A stretch of DNA of 64,000 nt from Novosphingobium sp. KCTC 2891 (lineage in GTDB: Bacteria > Pseudomonadota > Alphaproteobacteria > Sphingomonadales > Sphingomonadaceae). A program made the translations under genes and the position numbers. The notes beneath the pieces were generated by a model. It did not search any database and was not told the DNA's origin. It was given only the letters and a program-made list of their open reading frames with translations. The stretch spans positions 62,001 through 126,000 of the forward strand of contig NZ_JAPCZG010000005.1 of NCBI RefSeq assembly GCF_025938155.1, written 5' to 3'. Positions 22,728 to 33,596 of this stretch are shown here, piece by piece. The stretch's first letter is position 1. Each line of letters opens with the position of its first letter.

Positions 22728-23324
22728 GTGAAGACGCGCAGAACGCAGGCGGAGCGCCGCCAGCAATCCGAGCAGGGCCTGCTCGTCGCCGCCGCGGAGG
22801 TCATCCTCGAACACGGCTACAACGGCGCAACCTTCGACAGGATCAGCGAGCGCGCGGGCTACAGTCGCGGCCTCGTCACGCTGCGCTTCGGGTCGAAGGA
22901 CGGGCTGGTGGCCGCGATGATCGAGTTTCTCGGTTCCCGTCTCGAAGAAGCCTACGCCGACCGGCTCAAGGAGGCGCGCACCGGCCGGCAGAAGCTGGTC
23001 GATTTCGTCGACGTGTTCGTGCTGCGCCTGGAGGACGATCGGCTCGCCAATGCTTACTTTGTGCTGCTCGCCGGTGCTCTCGGCAATGTCCTGCCGCAGT
23101 CGCACTATTTCCTCGAACAGCATGAAGCGGTGAAGCTCCGTCTCGCCGCCTTCGTCCGCGAAGGAATGGAAGACGGCACGATCATGCCCGGCATCGATCC
23201 GGTGGTGGCGGCGACCGCTCTCGGCTGCTTCCAGCTCGGCCTTGCCATGCAGCACCTGCTCGATCCGCAGATGTCCGTGGGCGATATGCGGCAGTTCGTG
23301 CGCATCTTCGCCGGGCGGCACTGA
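22728..23324 (+). CDS. TetR family transcriptional regulator
   Basis: 198 residues from a GTG start with GGGGGAA just upstream. The N-terminal 60 residues form the TetR helix-turn-helix (AAAEVILEHGYNGATFDRIS, ERAGYSRGLVTLRFGSKDGL). The rest is the all-helical ligand-binding and dimer domain with no further recognisable motif. It is divergent from the P450-rubredoxin operon and most likely represses it until a ligand, perhaps the P450 substrate or a CoA ester, is bound. The CaiB-type gene convergent to the operon could also be a target. Confidence 0.92.
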   Translation: MKTRRTQAERRQQSEQGLLVAAAEVILEHGYNGATFDRISERAGYSRGLVTLRFGSKDGLVAAMIEFLGSRLEEAYADRLKEARTGRQKLVDFVDVFVLRLEDDRLANAYFVLLAGALGNVLPQSHYFLEQHEAVKLRLAAFVREGMEDGTIMPGIDPVVAATALGCFQLGLAMQHLLDPQMSVGDMRQFVRIFAGRH

Positions 23325-23467
23325 GAGGGCCCGTCGCGAATTCATGCGTATTGAAACCGAACCGGTGCTTGTGACACGTTGTTGTCATCAAGTCGCCTCA
23401 AGGACCGGACCATTGCCAGCCTAGGGATCTTTGCGTAGATTTGGGCAGATCAGGCGGGGGAACAGGC

Positions 23468-24505
23468 GTGACTAGCAGCGACACTTTCCAGATCGGCGCA
23501 GCCGTTACCGCCCCGCAGAAGACGGGCGGGCGTCGTGGCCGGCGCATGGCAATGCACCTGATGCGTTTTGCATCGGTTCTGGTGGGCGCAGGCCTGCTGT
23601 TCCGTGTCGACGCCGCCGAACGCGCGGTATCGGCAGTCGAGGAAGACCGTTCGCCCGGCACCCTGCCATCCGCGCTGACCGCCCGCACGATGCCTCATCC
23701 GGCATTTGGCCGCGCGAACACGGCTGCCCCGATGGTCACTCACGCGGCGCCCGCAGCGATGGCCCACATCGTTCAGCCGTCGCCCGCGCCGTCATTCGCG
23801 CCCGGCCGTGGTCCCGCGCTTGGTGACGCCCTCCGCCCCGAGGCGGCGCTGATCGCGCAGGCGCACCGACGCACCGACGCGCCTGCGCCTGCCGCGCTTG
23901 CTGCGCCGCTTGGCACTTCGCCGCGCCTTCAGGCCCACGCCCCGCTCGCGTCCGCACTCGTGCCGATACCCGCCATGACTCCTGCCGCCGCTCCGGCAGC
24001 GCCCGTTGCTGCGCCCATGGCGCTTCCGGTCTCTCAGGCGCACCGCGCTGGCCTGCGTACGACGCCGGTGCCCAGCCACACCACCGATATCGAGGCGGAG
24101 ATGCGCCGCCCTGCGTCGGCGTGGGACTATATGGAAAATGTCGCGCCGGAATACCGCGCCGCGCCCAGCGCCGCGCAGCCGCGCGTCGACCTCGCCCCGC
24201 GCCCGGCAGCACCCGCTTCCGCCCCGGTCGTTCACGCCGCGCAGGCTGCCGCCGCGCCCGTGGCAGCGCTGACGGTACCGTCGCTTGCACCCGAAATCGT
24301 TGCTCCGCAGGACAGTGGGGAAGCGGGGGCGGATGCTCAGGAATCGGCCTCGCTGCGCCCCGAAAACAATATCGCGCCGCGTGCCGTGCGCCGTGATGCG
24401 CTGGCCGAACTCGCCGCCCTGGCCGCGCGCACCAGCCCGACCAATCCGGTCGCCACGGCTTCGGCTCGCAATGCGGTGGATCGCTATCCCCAACCGCGCT
24501 TCTGA
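23468..24505 (+). CDS. Ala/Pro-rich low-complexity protein of unknown function
   Basis: 345 residues from a GTG preceded by GGGGGAACA. It opens with a basic stretch (KTGGRRGRRMAMHLMRFA) and one hydrophobic segment (SVLVGAGLLFR), then 280 residues dominated by Ala, Pro, Ser and His, with the only distinctive block RRPASAWDYMENVAPEYRAA. No known domain is seen. Third-position G/C bias is present but less sharp than in neighbours, and other frames are also open, so it is less secure than most genes here. A topology with a short cytoplasmic tail, one membrane span and a disordered periplasmic domain is plausible. Confidence 0.6.
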   Translation: MTSSDTFQIGAAVTAPQKTGGRRGRRMAMHLMRFASVLVGAGLLFRVDAAERAVSAVEEDRSPGTLPSALTARTMPHPAFGRANTAAPMVTHAAPAAMAHIVQPSPAPSFAPGRGPALGDALRPEAALIAQAHRRTDAPAPAALAAPLGTSPRLQAHAPLASALVPIPAMTPAAAPAAPVAAPMALPVSQAHRAGLRTTPVPSHTTDIEAEMRRPASAWDYMENVAPEYRAAPSAAQPRVDLAPRPAAPASAPVVHAAQAAAAPVAALTVPSLAPEIVAPQDSGEAGADAQESASLRPENNIAPRAVRRDALAELAALAARTSPTNPVATASARNAVDRYPQPRF

Positions 24506-24557
24506 AGCGGGGCTTGTGAAGGCGAGGCGGCCGAAAGCCCATCCCCGGCGAGGTGAT

Positions 24558-24634
24558 TGGCGCGCCCTACAGGAATCGAACCTGTGGCCTCAAGATTAGA
24601 AGTCTCGCGCTCTATCCAGCTGAGCTAAGGGCGC
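24558..24634 (-). tRNA. tRNA-Arg (anticodon TCT)
   Basis: On the minus strand: acceptor stem GCGCCCT / AGGGCGC, D-arm with AGCTCAGCTGGATAGAGC, anticodon stem CGAGA / TCTTG around loop CTTCTAA (anticodon TCT), T-arm CAGGTTCGATTCCTG, discriminator G, and an encoded CCA. All arms pair normally. It reads AGA/AGG arginine codons, which are rare in this genome. Confidence 0.97.
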
Positions 24635-24695
24635 GCGCCGGCGTTCCCTTAAGCACGCTTTGCGCGCGCTGCAAACCGCGTTAGCAAGCAAGTCC

Positions 24696-25499
24696 ATGAG
24701 CGATCCCCAATCCGATCTCACCCACCTCGCGCGAATCGGCGGTTCGGCCGGCGCGCGGCGCCACTTCCGCTATTTCGACTACATGATGGCGGCATTTGTC
24801 GCGATCCTGCTGCTGTCGAACCTGATCGGGGCGGCCAAGCTGGCCACGCTGGACGGAATAACCTTCGGCGCGGGCATCCTGTTTTTCCCGGTGTCCTATG
24901 TGCTGGGAGACGTGCTGACCGAGGTCTACGGCTACGCCAACGCGCGGCGCTGCGTGTGGATGGGCTTCTTCGCGATGCTGTTCATGGCGGTGATGAGCTT
25001 CGTGGTCGTCGCCATGCCGCCGTCGCCCGATTGGGGCTGTGCCTCCAGCGGCGATCCGCTGTTCGCCGATCTGGTGGCAAAAACGTCGGCGGGAACGGTG
25101 TGCCAGACCACCTATGTCTCGGTGTTCGGCAGCACCTGGCGGATCGTGCTCGCCTCGATCGCCGCGTTCTGGGCGGGCGAGTTCGTCAATTCCTTCGTGC
25201 TCGCCCGGATGAAAGTGCTCACCAACGGCAAGCATCTGTGGACCCGCACGATCGGCTCGACGATTTTCGGGCAGGCCGTGGACAGCGCGATCTTCTATCC
25301 CGTCGCTTTCCTCGGCACCTGGACGACGCAGGCGGTGCTGACGGTGATGGTCACCAACTGGGCGATGAAAGTGGCGTGGGAAGTGCTGCTGACGCCCGCG
25401 ACCTATGCCGTGGTCGGTTTCCTCAAGCGGCGCGAAGGTGTGGACGTGTTCGATACCGACACCGATTTCTCGCCTTTCGCCAAGACGCGCTCGGTCTGA
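24696..25499 (+). CDS. Queuosine precursor transporter, YhhQ/VUT family
   Basis: 267 residues with six or seven hydrophobic segments (DYMMAAFVAILLLSNLIGAA, MGFFAMLFMAVMSFVVVAMP and others). Family marks are LFFPVSYVLGDVLTEVYGY near the N-terminus and TRTIGSTIFGQAVDSAIFYP in the second half. YhhQ-type proteins import the queuosine precursors preQ0/preQ1 across the inner membrane for tRNA modification. The ATG at 24696 is chosen because conserved sequence begins shortly after; an in-frame start at 24660 overlaps the tRNA promoter region and is unlikely. Monocistronic, next to a tRNA gene. Confidence 0.9.
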   Translation: MSDPQSDLTHLARIGGSAGARRHFRYFDYMMAAFVAILLLSNLIGAAKLATLDGITFGAGILFFPVSYVLGDVLTEVYGYANARRCVWMGFFAMLFMAVMSFVVVAMPPSPDWGCASSGDPLFADLVAKTSAGTVCQTTYVSVFGSTWRIVLASIAAFWAGEFVNSFVLARMKVLTNGKHLWTRTIGSTIFGQAVDSAIFYPVAFLGTWTTQAVLTVMVTNWAMKVAWEVLLTPATYAVVGFLKRREGVDVFDTDTDFSPFAKTRSV

Positions 25500-25520
25500 A
25501 GCGCTCCGGGTGGGCGGCTT

Positions 25521-25547
25521 GCCCCTCCCCGGACATGGGGGAGGGGC
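25521..25547. repeat. REP-like palindrome between YhhQ and PspC genes
   Basis: GCCCCTCCCC and GGGGAGGGGC, a perfect 10-bp stem with a 7-base loop, between two convergent genes and without a T-run. Such C4TC4-type palindromes resemble the dispersed intergenic repeats of sphingomonad genomes; only one copy is in this window. Confidence 0.5.
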
Positions 25548-25568
25548 GGCGCGCAACCCGGCTCCAGA

Positions 25569-25796
25569 TCAGTCGGCGATCAGGCCGATGGCCAGGTAGA
25601 TCAGGATCAGCGATCCGAAGCCGATCAGCGTTCCGGCGATCCAGGCGACGCGGACGAACGTGACGTCGATGTCGAAATAGTCGGCGATGCCGGCGGACAC
25701 GCCCATGATCTTGCCGCGCTGCTTGTTGAGGCGGAAACCGCGACGGGGGCTCTCGATCGGGCGCACCGACGATTCTTCAAAGCGCAGTTCGCTCAT
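25569..25796 (-). CDS. PspC domain protein
   Basis: 75 residues. After a basic N-terminal tail, the PspC fold is seen as NKQRGKIMGVSAGIADYFD, IDVTFVRVAWIAGTLIG and a final membrane span GFGSLILIYLAIGLIAD. PspC domains sit in the inner membrane and in enterobacteria help sense envelope stress; in sphingomonads such short single-domain versions lie without other psp genes. The ATG overlaps the stop of the preceding small gene (ATGA), showing co-translation with it. Confidence 0.88.
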   Translation of the reverse strand: MSELRFEESSVRPIESPRRGFRLNKQRGKIMGVSAGIADYFDIDVTFVRVAWIAGTLIGFGSLILIYLAIGLIAD

Positions 25797-25939
25797 GCGA
25801 CGTACTCCACGCTGGTGGCGACCGAGGTGGGCAGCTGCGACTGGGGCACCGAAACCGTGCCGGAGATCATCAGGGCCGAGAGCGCGAGCGCGGCGGCGGC
25901 GCTGACGATGTGGGCGGAAAGATTGCGGATGGCAGTCAT
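25793..25939 (-). CDS. Small membrane/secreted protein co-transcribed with pspC
   Basis: 48 residues, beginning MTAIRNLSAHIVSAAAALAL and continuing SALMISGTVSVP, i.e. a short basic start and one hydrophobic helix followed by an Ala/Ser/Val-rich tail ending YVA. AAGGAT lies upstream of the ATG. It is translationally coupled to the PspC gene by a four-base overlap. The function is unknown; the hydrophobic segment may be a signal anchor. The ORF could start further upstream but the residues there carry no bias or conservation that I can see. Confidence 0.65.
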   Translation of the reverse strand: MTAIRNLSAHIVSAAAALALSALMISGTVSVPQSQLPTSVATSVEYVA

Positions 25940-26421
25940 GTCGAGATCCTTTCGGGTTGCGATGCTTTGGCCGAACCAGGTGTCCGGCCCGATGCACCCA
26001 GCTTTGCAGAACCCGTGCCAAACCGGCGGAATGGCGCATTTTCGCGCTTTGACCGGCCGCATCCTTCCCGTGAACGATGGATGAATGCTAAATATTGGCG
26101 ATATTCACCGATGCTTTGGTAGAGCAATTTTCACACCCCTCCAACGCGGGGCGCGGCGCCGGAATCGGCACTGCACGGCGCGGAGGCGGGCAGGGAGCCG
26201 GTCGTTTCCCCCTTTTCGACAGGCGGCGGTGCGTGGGTCAGGATCGCCGCCGTTTCCGGAGCAATCCGGCGGCTCCCTGGCCCCGGCTTTCCGCTTGCAA
26301 TTTCGGGAGGGTGTGCGTATTTGCCGCTCATCCCGACATTGTGAAGGCAAAGTCAGGGCTGGCGCCGAAAGGGGCCGGCACCAAACCCCTTTGCCTTTCC
26401 TGCCGGTGCTGTGGAGATTGC
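25940..26421. other. Gene-free region: structured leader of the rimP operon
   Basis: No convincing ORF. An A/T-rich patch (about 26085-26135) is the natural promoter area. Further down, CAGGGAGCCG (26191-26200) pairs with CGGCTCCCTG (26270-26279), enclosing a CGGCGG / CCGCCG pairing and CCGGA / TCCGG just inside, which would fold into one long branched RNA hairpin. It could be a leader controlling the rimP-nusA-infB operon or a separate small RNA. The open frame upstream of rimP lacks coding character. Confidence 0.4.
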
Positions 26422-27006
26422 ATGACGGATATTGCGCGGATCATCGAGGTTGTAGAGCCGGAGGCAAAGGCCCTTGGCTTCGATCTCGTGCGCGTCCGCT
26501 ATTTCAAGGGCGGCGAGATCGGCGACGAGGAGCATACGCTCCAGATCATGGCCGAGCGCCCCGCTACCGGCCAGTTGGTGATCGAGGATTGCGCCGCGCT
26601 CTCGCGCCGCGTTTCCGATGCCTTCGACGCGCTCGAGGAAGCCGGCGACGTGCTGATCGAGGAGGCCTACCGGCTTGAAGTCAGCTCGCCCGGCATCGAT
26701 CGTCCTCTGACCCGCCCGAAGGATTTCGCGGCGTGGACCGGCCACGAAACGCGGATCGAGCTGACCGAACTGCTGGACAACCGCAAGCGCTTCCGCGGTG
26801 ATCTCATTGGCTTCGATGCCGAAACCCAGACCATTTCCATCGAGGATGACGGCACCGTCTACCACGTGCCGTTCGCCCTTGTTGCCAACGCCAAGCTGAT
26901 CCTTACGGACAAGCTCATCGCCGCTTCCCGGCCGCTCGACACTTCCGGTGCAGAAGAAGAAGTTGTTGGCGGCGCGGACGAGAACCTCGAAGAACAGGAA
27001 GACTGA
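26422..27006 (+). CDS. rimP: Ribosome maturation factor RimP
   Basis: 194 residues. GTGGAGATTGC precedes the ATG. The N-terminal domain contains the core IARIIEVVEPEAKALGFDLV, the EEHTLQIMAERP strand and the highly conserved YRLEVSSPGIDRPLTRPKDF; the C-terminal Sm-like barrel is RFRGDLIGFDAETQTISIED. It helps assemble the 30S subunit. There is a C-terminal acidic tail (GAEEEVVGGADENLEEQED) beyond the conserved fold. It begins the classical rimP-nusA-ylxR-infB operon; nusA starts three bases after its stop. Confidence 0.96.
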   Translation: MTDIARIIEVVEPEAKALGFDLVRVRYFKGGEIGDEEHTLQIMAERPATGQLVIEDCAALSRRVSDAFDALEEAGDVLIEEAYRLEVSSPGIDRPLTRPKDFAAWTGHETRIELTELLDNRKRFRGDLIGFDAETQTISIEDDGTVYHVPFALVANAKLILTDKLIAASRPLDTSGAEEEVVGGADENLEEQED

Positions 27007-27009
27007 CCC

Positions 27010-28656
27010 ATGGCCAGTGCGATTTCCGCCAACCGCGCCGAACTGCTCGCGATCGCCAACTCGGTGGCCGCGGAGAAGATGATCGACAAGTCGATCGTCA
27101 TCGAGGCGATGGAGGAAGCGATCCAGAAGTCGGCGCGCAACCGTTATGGCGCCGAAAACGACATTCGCGCCAAGCTCGATCCGCGCACCGGCGATCTTCG
27201 CCTGTGGCGCGTGGTCGAAGTGGTCGAGCACGTCGAGGACTACTTCAAGCAGGTCGATCTCAAGCAGGCTGAAAAGCTGCAGAAGGACGCCAAGATCGGC
27301 GACTTCATCGTCGATCCGCTGCCCCCGGTCGATCTCGGTCGCATCGACGCGCAGTCGGCCAAGCAGGTCATCTTCCAGAAGGTCCGCGACGCAGAGCGTG
27401 ACCGTCAGTACGAAGAGTTCAAGGACCGCGCCGGCGAAGTCATCACCGGCGTGATCAAGTCGGTCGAATTCGGCCACGTGATCGTCAACCTCGGCCGCGC
27501 CGAAGGCGTCATCCGCCGCGACCAGCAGATCCCCCGCGAAGTGCCCCGCGTGGGTGAGCGCGTTCGCGCGCTGATCATGAAGGTGGAGCGCCAGAACCGC
27601 GGTCCGCAGATTTTCCTCAGCCGTGCGCACCCGGACTTCATGAAGAAGCTCTTCGCGCAGGAAGTGCCCGAAATCTACGACGGCATCATCGAGATCAAGG
27701 CCGCCGCTCGCGATCCGGGCAGCCGCGCCAAGATCGGCGTCATCAGCCGCGACGGCTCGATCGACCCCGTCGGCGCCTGCGTCGGCATGAAGGGCAGCCG
27801 TGTCCAGGCCGTGGTGCAGGAGCTTCAGGGCGAAAAGATCGACATCATCCCGTGGAGCGAGGACACCGCGACGTTCGTGGTCAACGCGCTTCAGCCGGCG
27901 ACTGTCAGCCGCGTCGTGATCGATGAGGAAGAAAGCCGCATCGAAGTGGTCGTGCCCGATGACCAGCTGTCGCTCGCGATCGGCCGTCGCGGCCAGAACG
28001 TGCGCCTTGCCTCGTCGCTGACCGGTTCCGCCATCGACATCATGACCGAGGCCGAGGCTTCGGAGAAGCGCCAGAAGGAATTCTCCGAGCGCTCGAAGAT
28101 GTTCGAGGAAGAACTCGACGTCGACGAGACCCTGTCGCAGCTGCTGGTCGCCGAAGGCTTCAGCGAGATGGAAGAAGTCGCCTACATCGACGTGGCCGAA
28201 CTGGCCGCGATCGAAGGCTTCGACGAGGAGCTGGCCGAGGAACTCCAGAGCCGCGCCACCGAAGCGCTCGAACGCCGCGAAGAAGGGCAGCGCGAACAGC
28301 GCCGTGCGCTCGGGGTCGAAGATGCGCTCGCCGAACTGCCGCACATCACCGAAGCGATGCTCGTCACGCTCGGCAAGGCCGGCATCAAGACTCTCGACGA
28401 TCTCGCCGATCTCGCGACCGACGAACTCATCGCCAAGAAGCGCGGTAGCGAACAGCGCCGCCGCAACAACAACAGCCCGGACAATCGCCGCGAACGCAGC
28501 GAACGTAGCGAGCGTCAGGAAGACAAGGGCGGTGTTCTTGGCGAATACGGCCTGAACGAAGAGCAGGGTAACGAGATCATCATGGCCGCCCGCGCGCACT
28601 GGTTCGACGACGAACCGCAAGCCGAGGAGGCCGCCCATGCGGAATCCTCGCAATGA
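27010..28656 (+). CDS. nusA: Transcription termination/antitermination factor NusA
   Basis: 548 residues. Domains in order: N-terminal RNA polymerase-binding domain ([20 protein letters not shown]), S1 domain ([20 protein letters not shown]), KH1 ([20 protein letters not shown]), KH2 ([20 protein letters not shown]) and a C-terminal part with two helix-hairpin-helix acidic repeats ([40 protein letters not shown]). A low-complexity linker rich in Arg/Asn/Ser ([20 protein letters not shown]) separates the last segments and is longer than in many homologues. It binds RNA polymerase and nut-type RNA. Its 3' end overlaps the next gene by 20 bases. Confidence 0.97.
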   Translation: MASAISANRAELLAIANSVAAEKMIDKSIVIEAMEEAIQKSARNRYGAENDIRAKLDPRTGDLRLWRVVEVVEHVEDYFKQVDLKQAEKLQKDAKIGDFIVDPLPPVDLGRIDAQSAKQVIFQKVRDAERDRQYEEFKDRAGEVITGVIKSVEFGHVIVNLGRAEGVIRRDQQIPREVPRVGERVRALIMKVERQNRGPQIFLSRAHPDFMKKLFAQEVPEIYDGIIEIKAAARDPGSRAKIGVISRDGSIDPVGACVGMKGSRVQAVVQELQGEKIDIIPWSEDTATFVVNALQPATVSRVVIDEEESRIEVVVPDDQLSLAIGRRGQNVRLASSLTGSAIDIMTEAEASEKRQKEFSERSKMFEEELDVDETLSQLLVAEGFSEMEEVAYIDVAELAAIEGFDEELAEELQSRATEALERREEGQREQRRALGVEDALAELPHITEAMLVTLGKAGIKTLDDLADLATDELIAKKRGSEQRRRNNNSPDNRRERSERSERQEDKGGVLGEYGLNEEQGNEIIMAARAHWFDDEPQAEEAAHAESSQ

Positions 28657-29374
28657 GCCGCTAAGCGCCGCAAGGCCGAAGACACGCGCGGCGGGGGAAA
28701 CCCCGCCGGAGCGCAAGTGCATCCTCACCGGTCGTCATGGCGACCGGGACGATCTCGTGCGCCTTGCCATTTCTCCCGAAGGACTGGTCCTGCCCGATCC
28801 GCTGGCGCGTGCGCCGGGGCGCGGTGCGTGGATCGGTATTTCGCGCGCCGACCTTGAAAAGGCGGCTGCCAATGGCAAACTTAAGGGTGCATTGGCGCGC
28901 GCATTCAAGGGCGCGCCCCTGACCATTCCCGAAGACCTCGGCCAGCGAACCGAATCCGGGCTGGTCCGCGCGCTTACCGATCGCCTCGGCATCGAACTGC
29001 GCGCCGGCAACATATTGCTCGGTACAGAGAAAATCGCGCAGGGCTGCCGCTCGGGCGCGGTCCGCTTTCTGGCGCACGCGTCGGATGCGGGCAGCGATGG
29101 ACCGAACAAGCTCGCACAGGCCTGGCGCGTGGGCGAGCAAGCCGAAGGCTCCGGGCTGAAAGGCGTCATCTTGCCGCTGGACCGTGCGGCGCTGTCTGTG
29201 GCATTGGGCCGCGACAACGTCGTTCACCTGGGCATTACCGATGCCGCCGCGACAGAGCGAGTCGCTGGCCCGCTTCGGCGCCTGATGCGTTTTCTCGGGC
29301 ACGAGACCGATGCCGCTGTCGAACCGGATTCCGGTGAGGCCGCGAACGACGATATTGATACGAAGGGCGAATAA
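28637..29374 (+). CDS. YlxR (RnpM-type) domain fused to an L7Ae-like domain
   Basis: 245 residues. The N-terminal part has the DUF448/YlxR signature PERKCILTGRHGDRDDLVRL and GRGAWIGISRADLEKA; in Firmicutes a YlxR protein binds RNase P RNA. The second half (LVRALTDRLGIELRAGNILL, GAVRFLAHASDAGSDG) resembles a ribosomal L7Ae/L30e-type RNA-binding fold. In Firmicutes these are two separate genes (ylxR and ylxQ) between nusA and infB; here they form one polypeptide, as is common in alphaproteobacteria. It overlaps nusA by 20 bases and ends five bases before infB. An RNA-binding role is likely; the exact job is not established. Confidence 0.9.
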   Translation: MRNPRNEPLSAARPKTRAAGETPPERKCILTGRHGDRDDLVRLAISPEGLVLPDPLARAPGRGAWIGISRADLEKAAANGKLKGALARAFKGAPLTIPEDLGQRTESGLVRALTDRLGIELRAGNILLGTEKIAQGCRSGAVRFLAHASDAGSDGPNKLAQAWRVGEQAEGSGLKGVILPLDRAALSVALGRDNVVHLGITDAAATERVAGPLRRLMRFLGHETDAAVEPDSGEAANDDIDTKGE

Positions 29375-29379
29375 GTTCG

Positions 29380-32010
<2,631 letters not shown>

Positions 32011-32035
32011 GGGGTCGCGGCAACGCCAACGAAAG

Positions 32036-32069
32036 AGGGGCGACCTGCACCAGCAGGCCGCCCCTTTTC
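32036..32069 (+). terminator. Intrinsic terminator after infB
   Basis: AGGGGCG / CGCCCCT outer stem and CCTGC / GCAGG inner stem with an ACCA loop, followed by TTTC. Ends the rimP-nusA-infB transcript. Confidence 0.85.
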
Positions 32070-32106
32070 ATTGGTCGACAGGCGGCTCGGCCTGTCGCTC
32101 ATGCGG

Positions 32107-32475
32107 TCAGAACAGGCCGCGCACCACCGAGCGCACCAGCCCGCTGCGCAGGCTTACCAGCAGCGCGTCATCGCCCGATCGCACCCAGTGATAACCGCGC
32201 GGCGGCGCGCTCAGGCGGTGGTAGCGGCGATATTCCACCACGCGGTAATGCGGCGCGCGGTTGGAGTGGAACCGTTGCCCCTGGCGGAACGGATTGGCGT
32301 GCGCGGCCACGCGTACGTCCGCCCCGTGGTTGCGCGAACCGGGGCGCACGTCGGCATGGGCCGCCCCGCGCACATCATTGCCGTGGTTGCCCGGATGATC
32401 GTTGCGCGCCAACGCCGGCGTCGCGGCGGGGAGGGCGAGGGCTAGGCCCAGGAAAGCGGCGGTCAGTTTCTTCAT
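32107..32475 (-). CDS. RcnB-like periplasmic protein
   Basis: 122 residues from the third of three consecutive ATGs (GGAGA lies seven bases upstream of it). The signal peptide MKKLTAAFLGLALALPAATP is followed by ALA. The mature part is rich in His, Arg and Asn (RNDHPGNHGNDVRGAAHADV) and ends with the RcnB core RRYHRLSAPPRGYHWVRSGD and DALLVSLRSGLVRSVV. RcnB in E. coli is a periplasmic protein tied to nickel/cobalt homeostasis, but many family members have no shown metal role. No nickel gene is adjacent, so the family name rather than the function is called. Confidence 0.8.
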   Translation of the reverse strand: MKKLTAAFLGLALALPAATPALARNDHPGNHGNDVRGAAHADVRPGSRNHGADVRVAAHANPFRQGQRFHSNRAPHYRVVEYRRYHRLSAPPRGYHWVRSGDDALLVSLRSGLVRSVVRGLF

Positions 32476-32644
32476 CATCATTCTCCGAACTGTACTGTCG
32501 GAGGTAGAACGATGCTGGACGCCGCCGGGTCCGCAGGAAAGTGTCCTCAAATGTCGCAGGCCCGGTACGGCGCAAGCCGAACCGCTTTGCGATTGGCGCG
32601 AATCTGGTAGGGCGAACGCGCATTTTGGCGAGGAACGGGAATAC

Positions 32645-33181
32645 ATGACACGCTATGTCGCCCTGCTCGGCTCGATCAACGTCGGCGGTAACCGGCTGAC
32701 CATGGCCGATCTGCGCTGGGCGTTCGAGCGCGAGGGGCTGGAAGGGCTGGAAACGGTGATCGCCAGCGGCAACCTTCTGTTCGATTACGACGACCGCCCG
32801 CTCGAAGGATTGGAGGACCTGTTCGCGCATGTGATGCGCGACCGTTTTGATATCGACAGCTTCGTGGCGGTGCGCGACCGGGCCGCGATTGCCGAGGCGG
32901 TGGAAAGCAACCCCTTTTCCGGCGAAGGCGCCGGCGACCGCGTCCACACCATGTTCCTCGAACGCCAGCCCGATCCGGCCGCGTTCGAGAAGCTGGCCGC
33001 CGACCATGCGGGGCGCGGACCTGAAACCCTCGCAATTGGGAACCGGGCGCTCTATATCGATTTCGTCGATGGGGTCGCGGGCAGCCGCCTGACCAGCGCT
33101 TTCATCGAGCGGCGCCTTGGCTGCCGCGGCACCGCGCGCAACGTGCGTTCGATTGCCCGTATTCTTGCAAAGATGAGTTAA
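32645..33181 (+). CDS. DUF1697 family protein
   Basis: 178 residues. The start [20 protein letters not shown] and the following [31 protein letters not shown] are the hallmark of DUF1697, a small cytoplasmic alpha/beta family of unknown function found widely in bacteria. GAGGAACGGG lies upstream of the ATG. It is followed one base later by rbfA, so it is co-transcribed with the ribosome-assembly genes; a housekeeping role is possible but not shown. The C-terminus ([20 protein letters not shown]) matches the conserved TARNWNT-like end seen in homologues. Confidence 0.88.
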   Translation: MTRYVALLGSINVGGNRLTMADLRWAFEREGLEGLETVIASGNLLFDYDDRPLEGLEDLFAHVMRDRFDIDSFVAVRDRAAIAEAVESNPFSGEGAGDRVHTMFLERQPDPAAFEKLAADHAGRGPETLAIGNRALYIDFVDGVAGSRLTSAFIERRLGCRGTARNVRSIARILAKMS

Positions 33182-33182
33182 A

Positions 33183-33578
33183 TTGGCCCGTCAACAGACC
33201 ACTCCCGAAGCCCGTTCCGTCCGCCTGCTGAAGGTGGGCGAACAGGTGCGTCACGTCATTTCCGATCTGCTCACGCGCTCCGTCGTGCATGACGAGGTGC
33301 TTACCGGACACACCGTCTCCGTCACCGAAGTGCGGATGTCGCCCGATCTGCGGCACGCCACCGTCTTTGTGAAGGCGCTGCTGGGCCAGGACGAGGACAT
33401 CGTCCTGAAAGCCCTGCGCACCCACACCGCATTCTTCCAGAAGGAAGTCGCGGGCAAGCTCAAGCTCAAGTTCGCAGCGAAGGTCAAGTTCCTCGCGGAC
33501 GAGAGCTTCGACGTGGCAGGCCGGATCGACGCGCTGCTGTCCGATCCGCGCGTGGCGCGCGATCTGGCAGAGGACTGA
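33183..33578 (+). CDS. rbfA: Ribosome-binding factor A (TTG start)
   Basis: 131 residues from a TTG one base after the DUF1697 stop; conserved sequence begins within ten residues, and no ATG is available earlier. Typical RbfA features are [20 protein letters not shown], the KH-like fold with [20 protein letters not shown], and [17 protein letters not shown]. It binds the 30S near the 16S rRNA 5' helix and supports late subunit maturation, cold adaptation and start-codon use. Coupled translation from the upstream gene explains the weak start. Confidence 0.95.
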   Translation: MARQQTTPEARSVRLLKVGEQVRHVISDLLTRSVVHDEVLTGHTVSVTEVRMSPDLRHATVFVKALLGQDEDIVLKALRTHTAFFQKEVAGKLKLKFAAKVKFLADESFDVAGRIDALLSDPRVARDLAED

Positions 33579-33596
33579 GACCGGCCGCCGCCACCG

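Noticed and set aside
26095-26421. In-frame extension upstream of rimP (over 100 codons)
   Set aside because: RimP homology and the GTGGAGATTGC site place the start at 26422; the extension has no coding bias and lies in a hairpin-rich leader.
26353-28728. A 791-codon minus-strand open frame opposite rimP and nusA
   Set aside because: Same reason: both plus-strand proteins are complete and well conserved.
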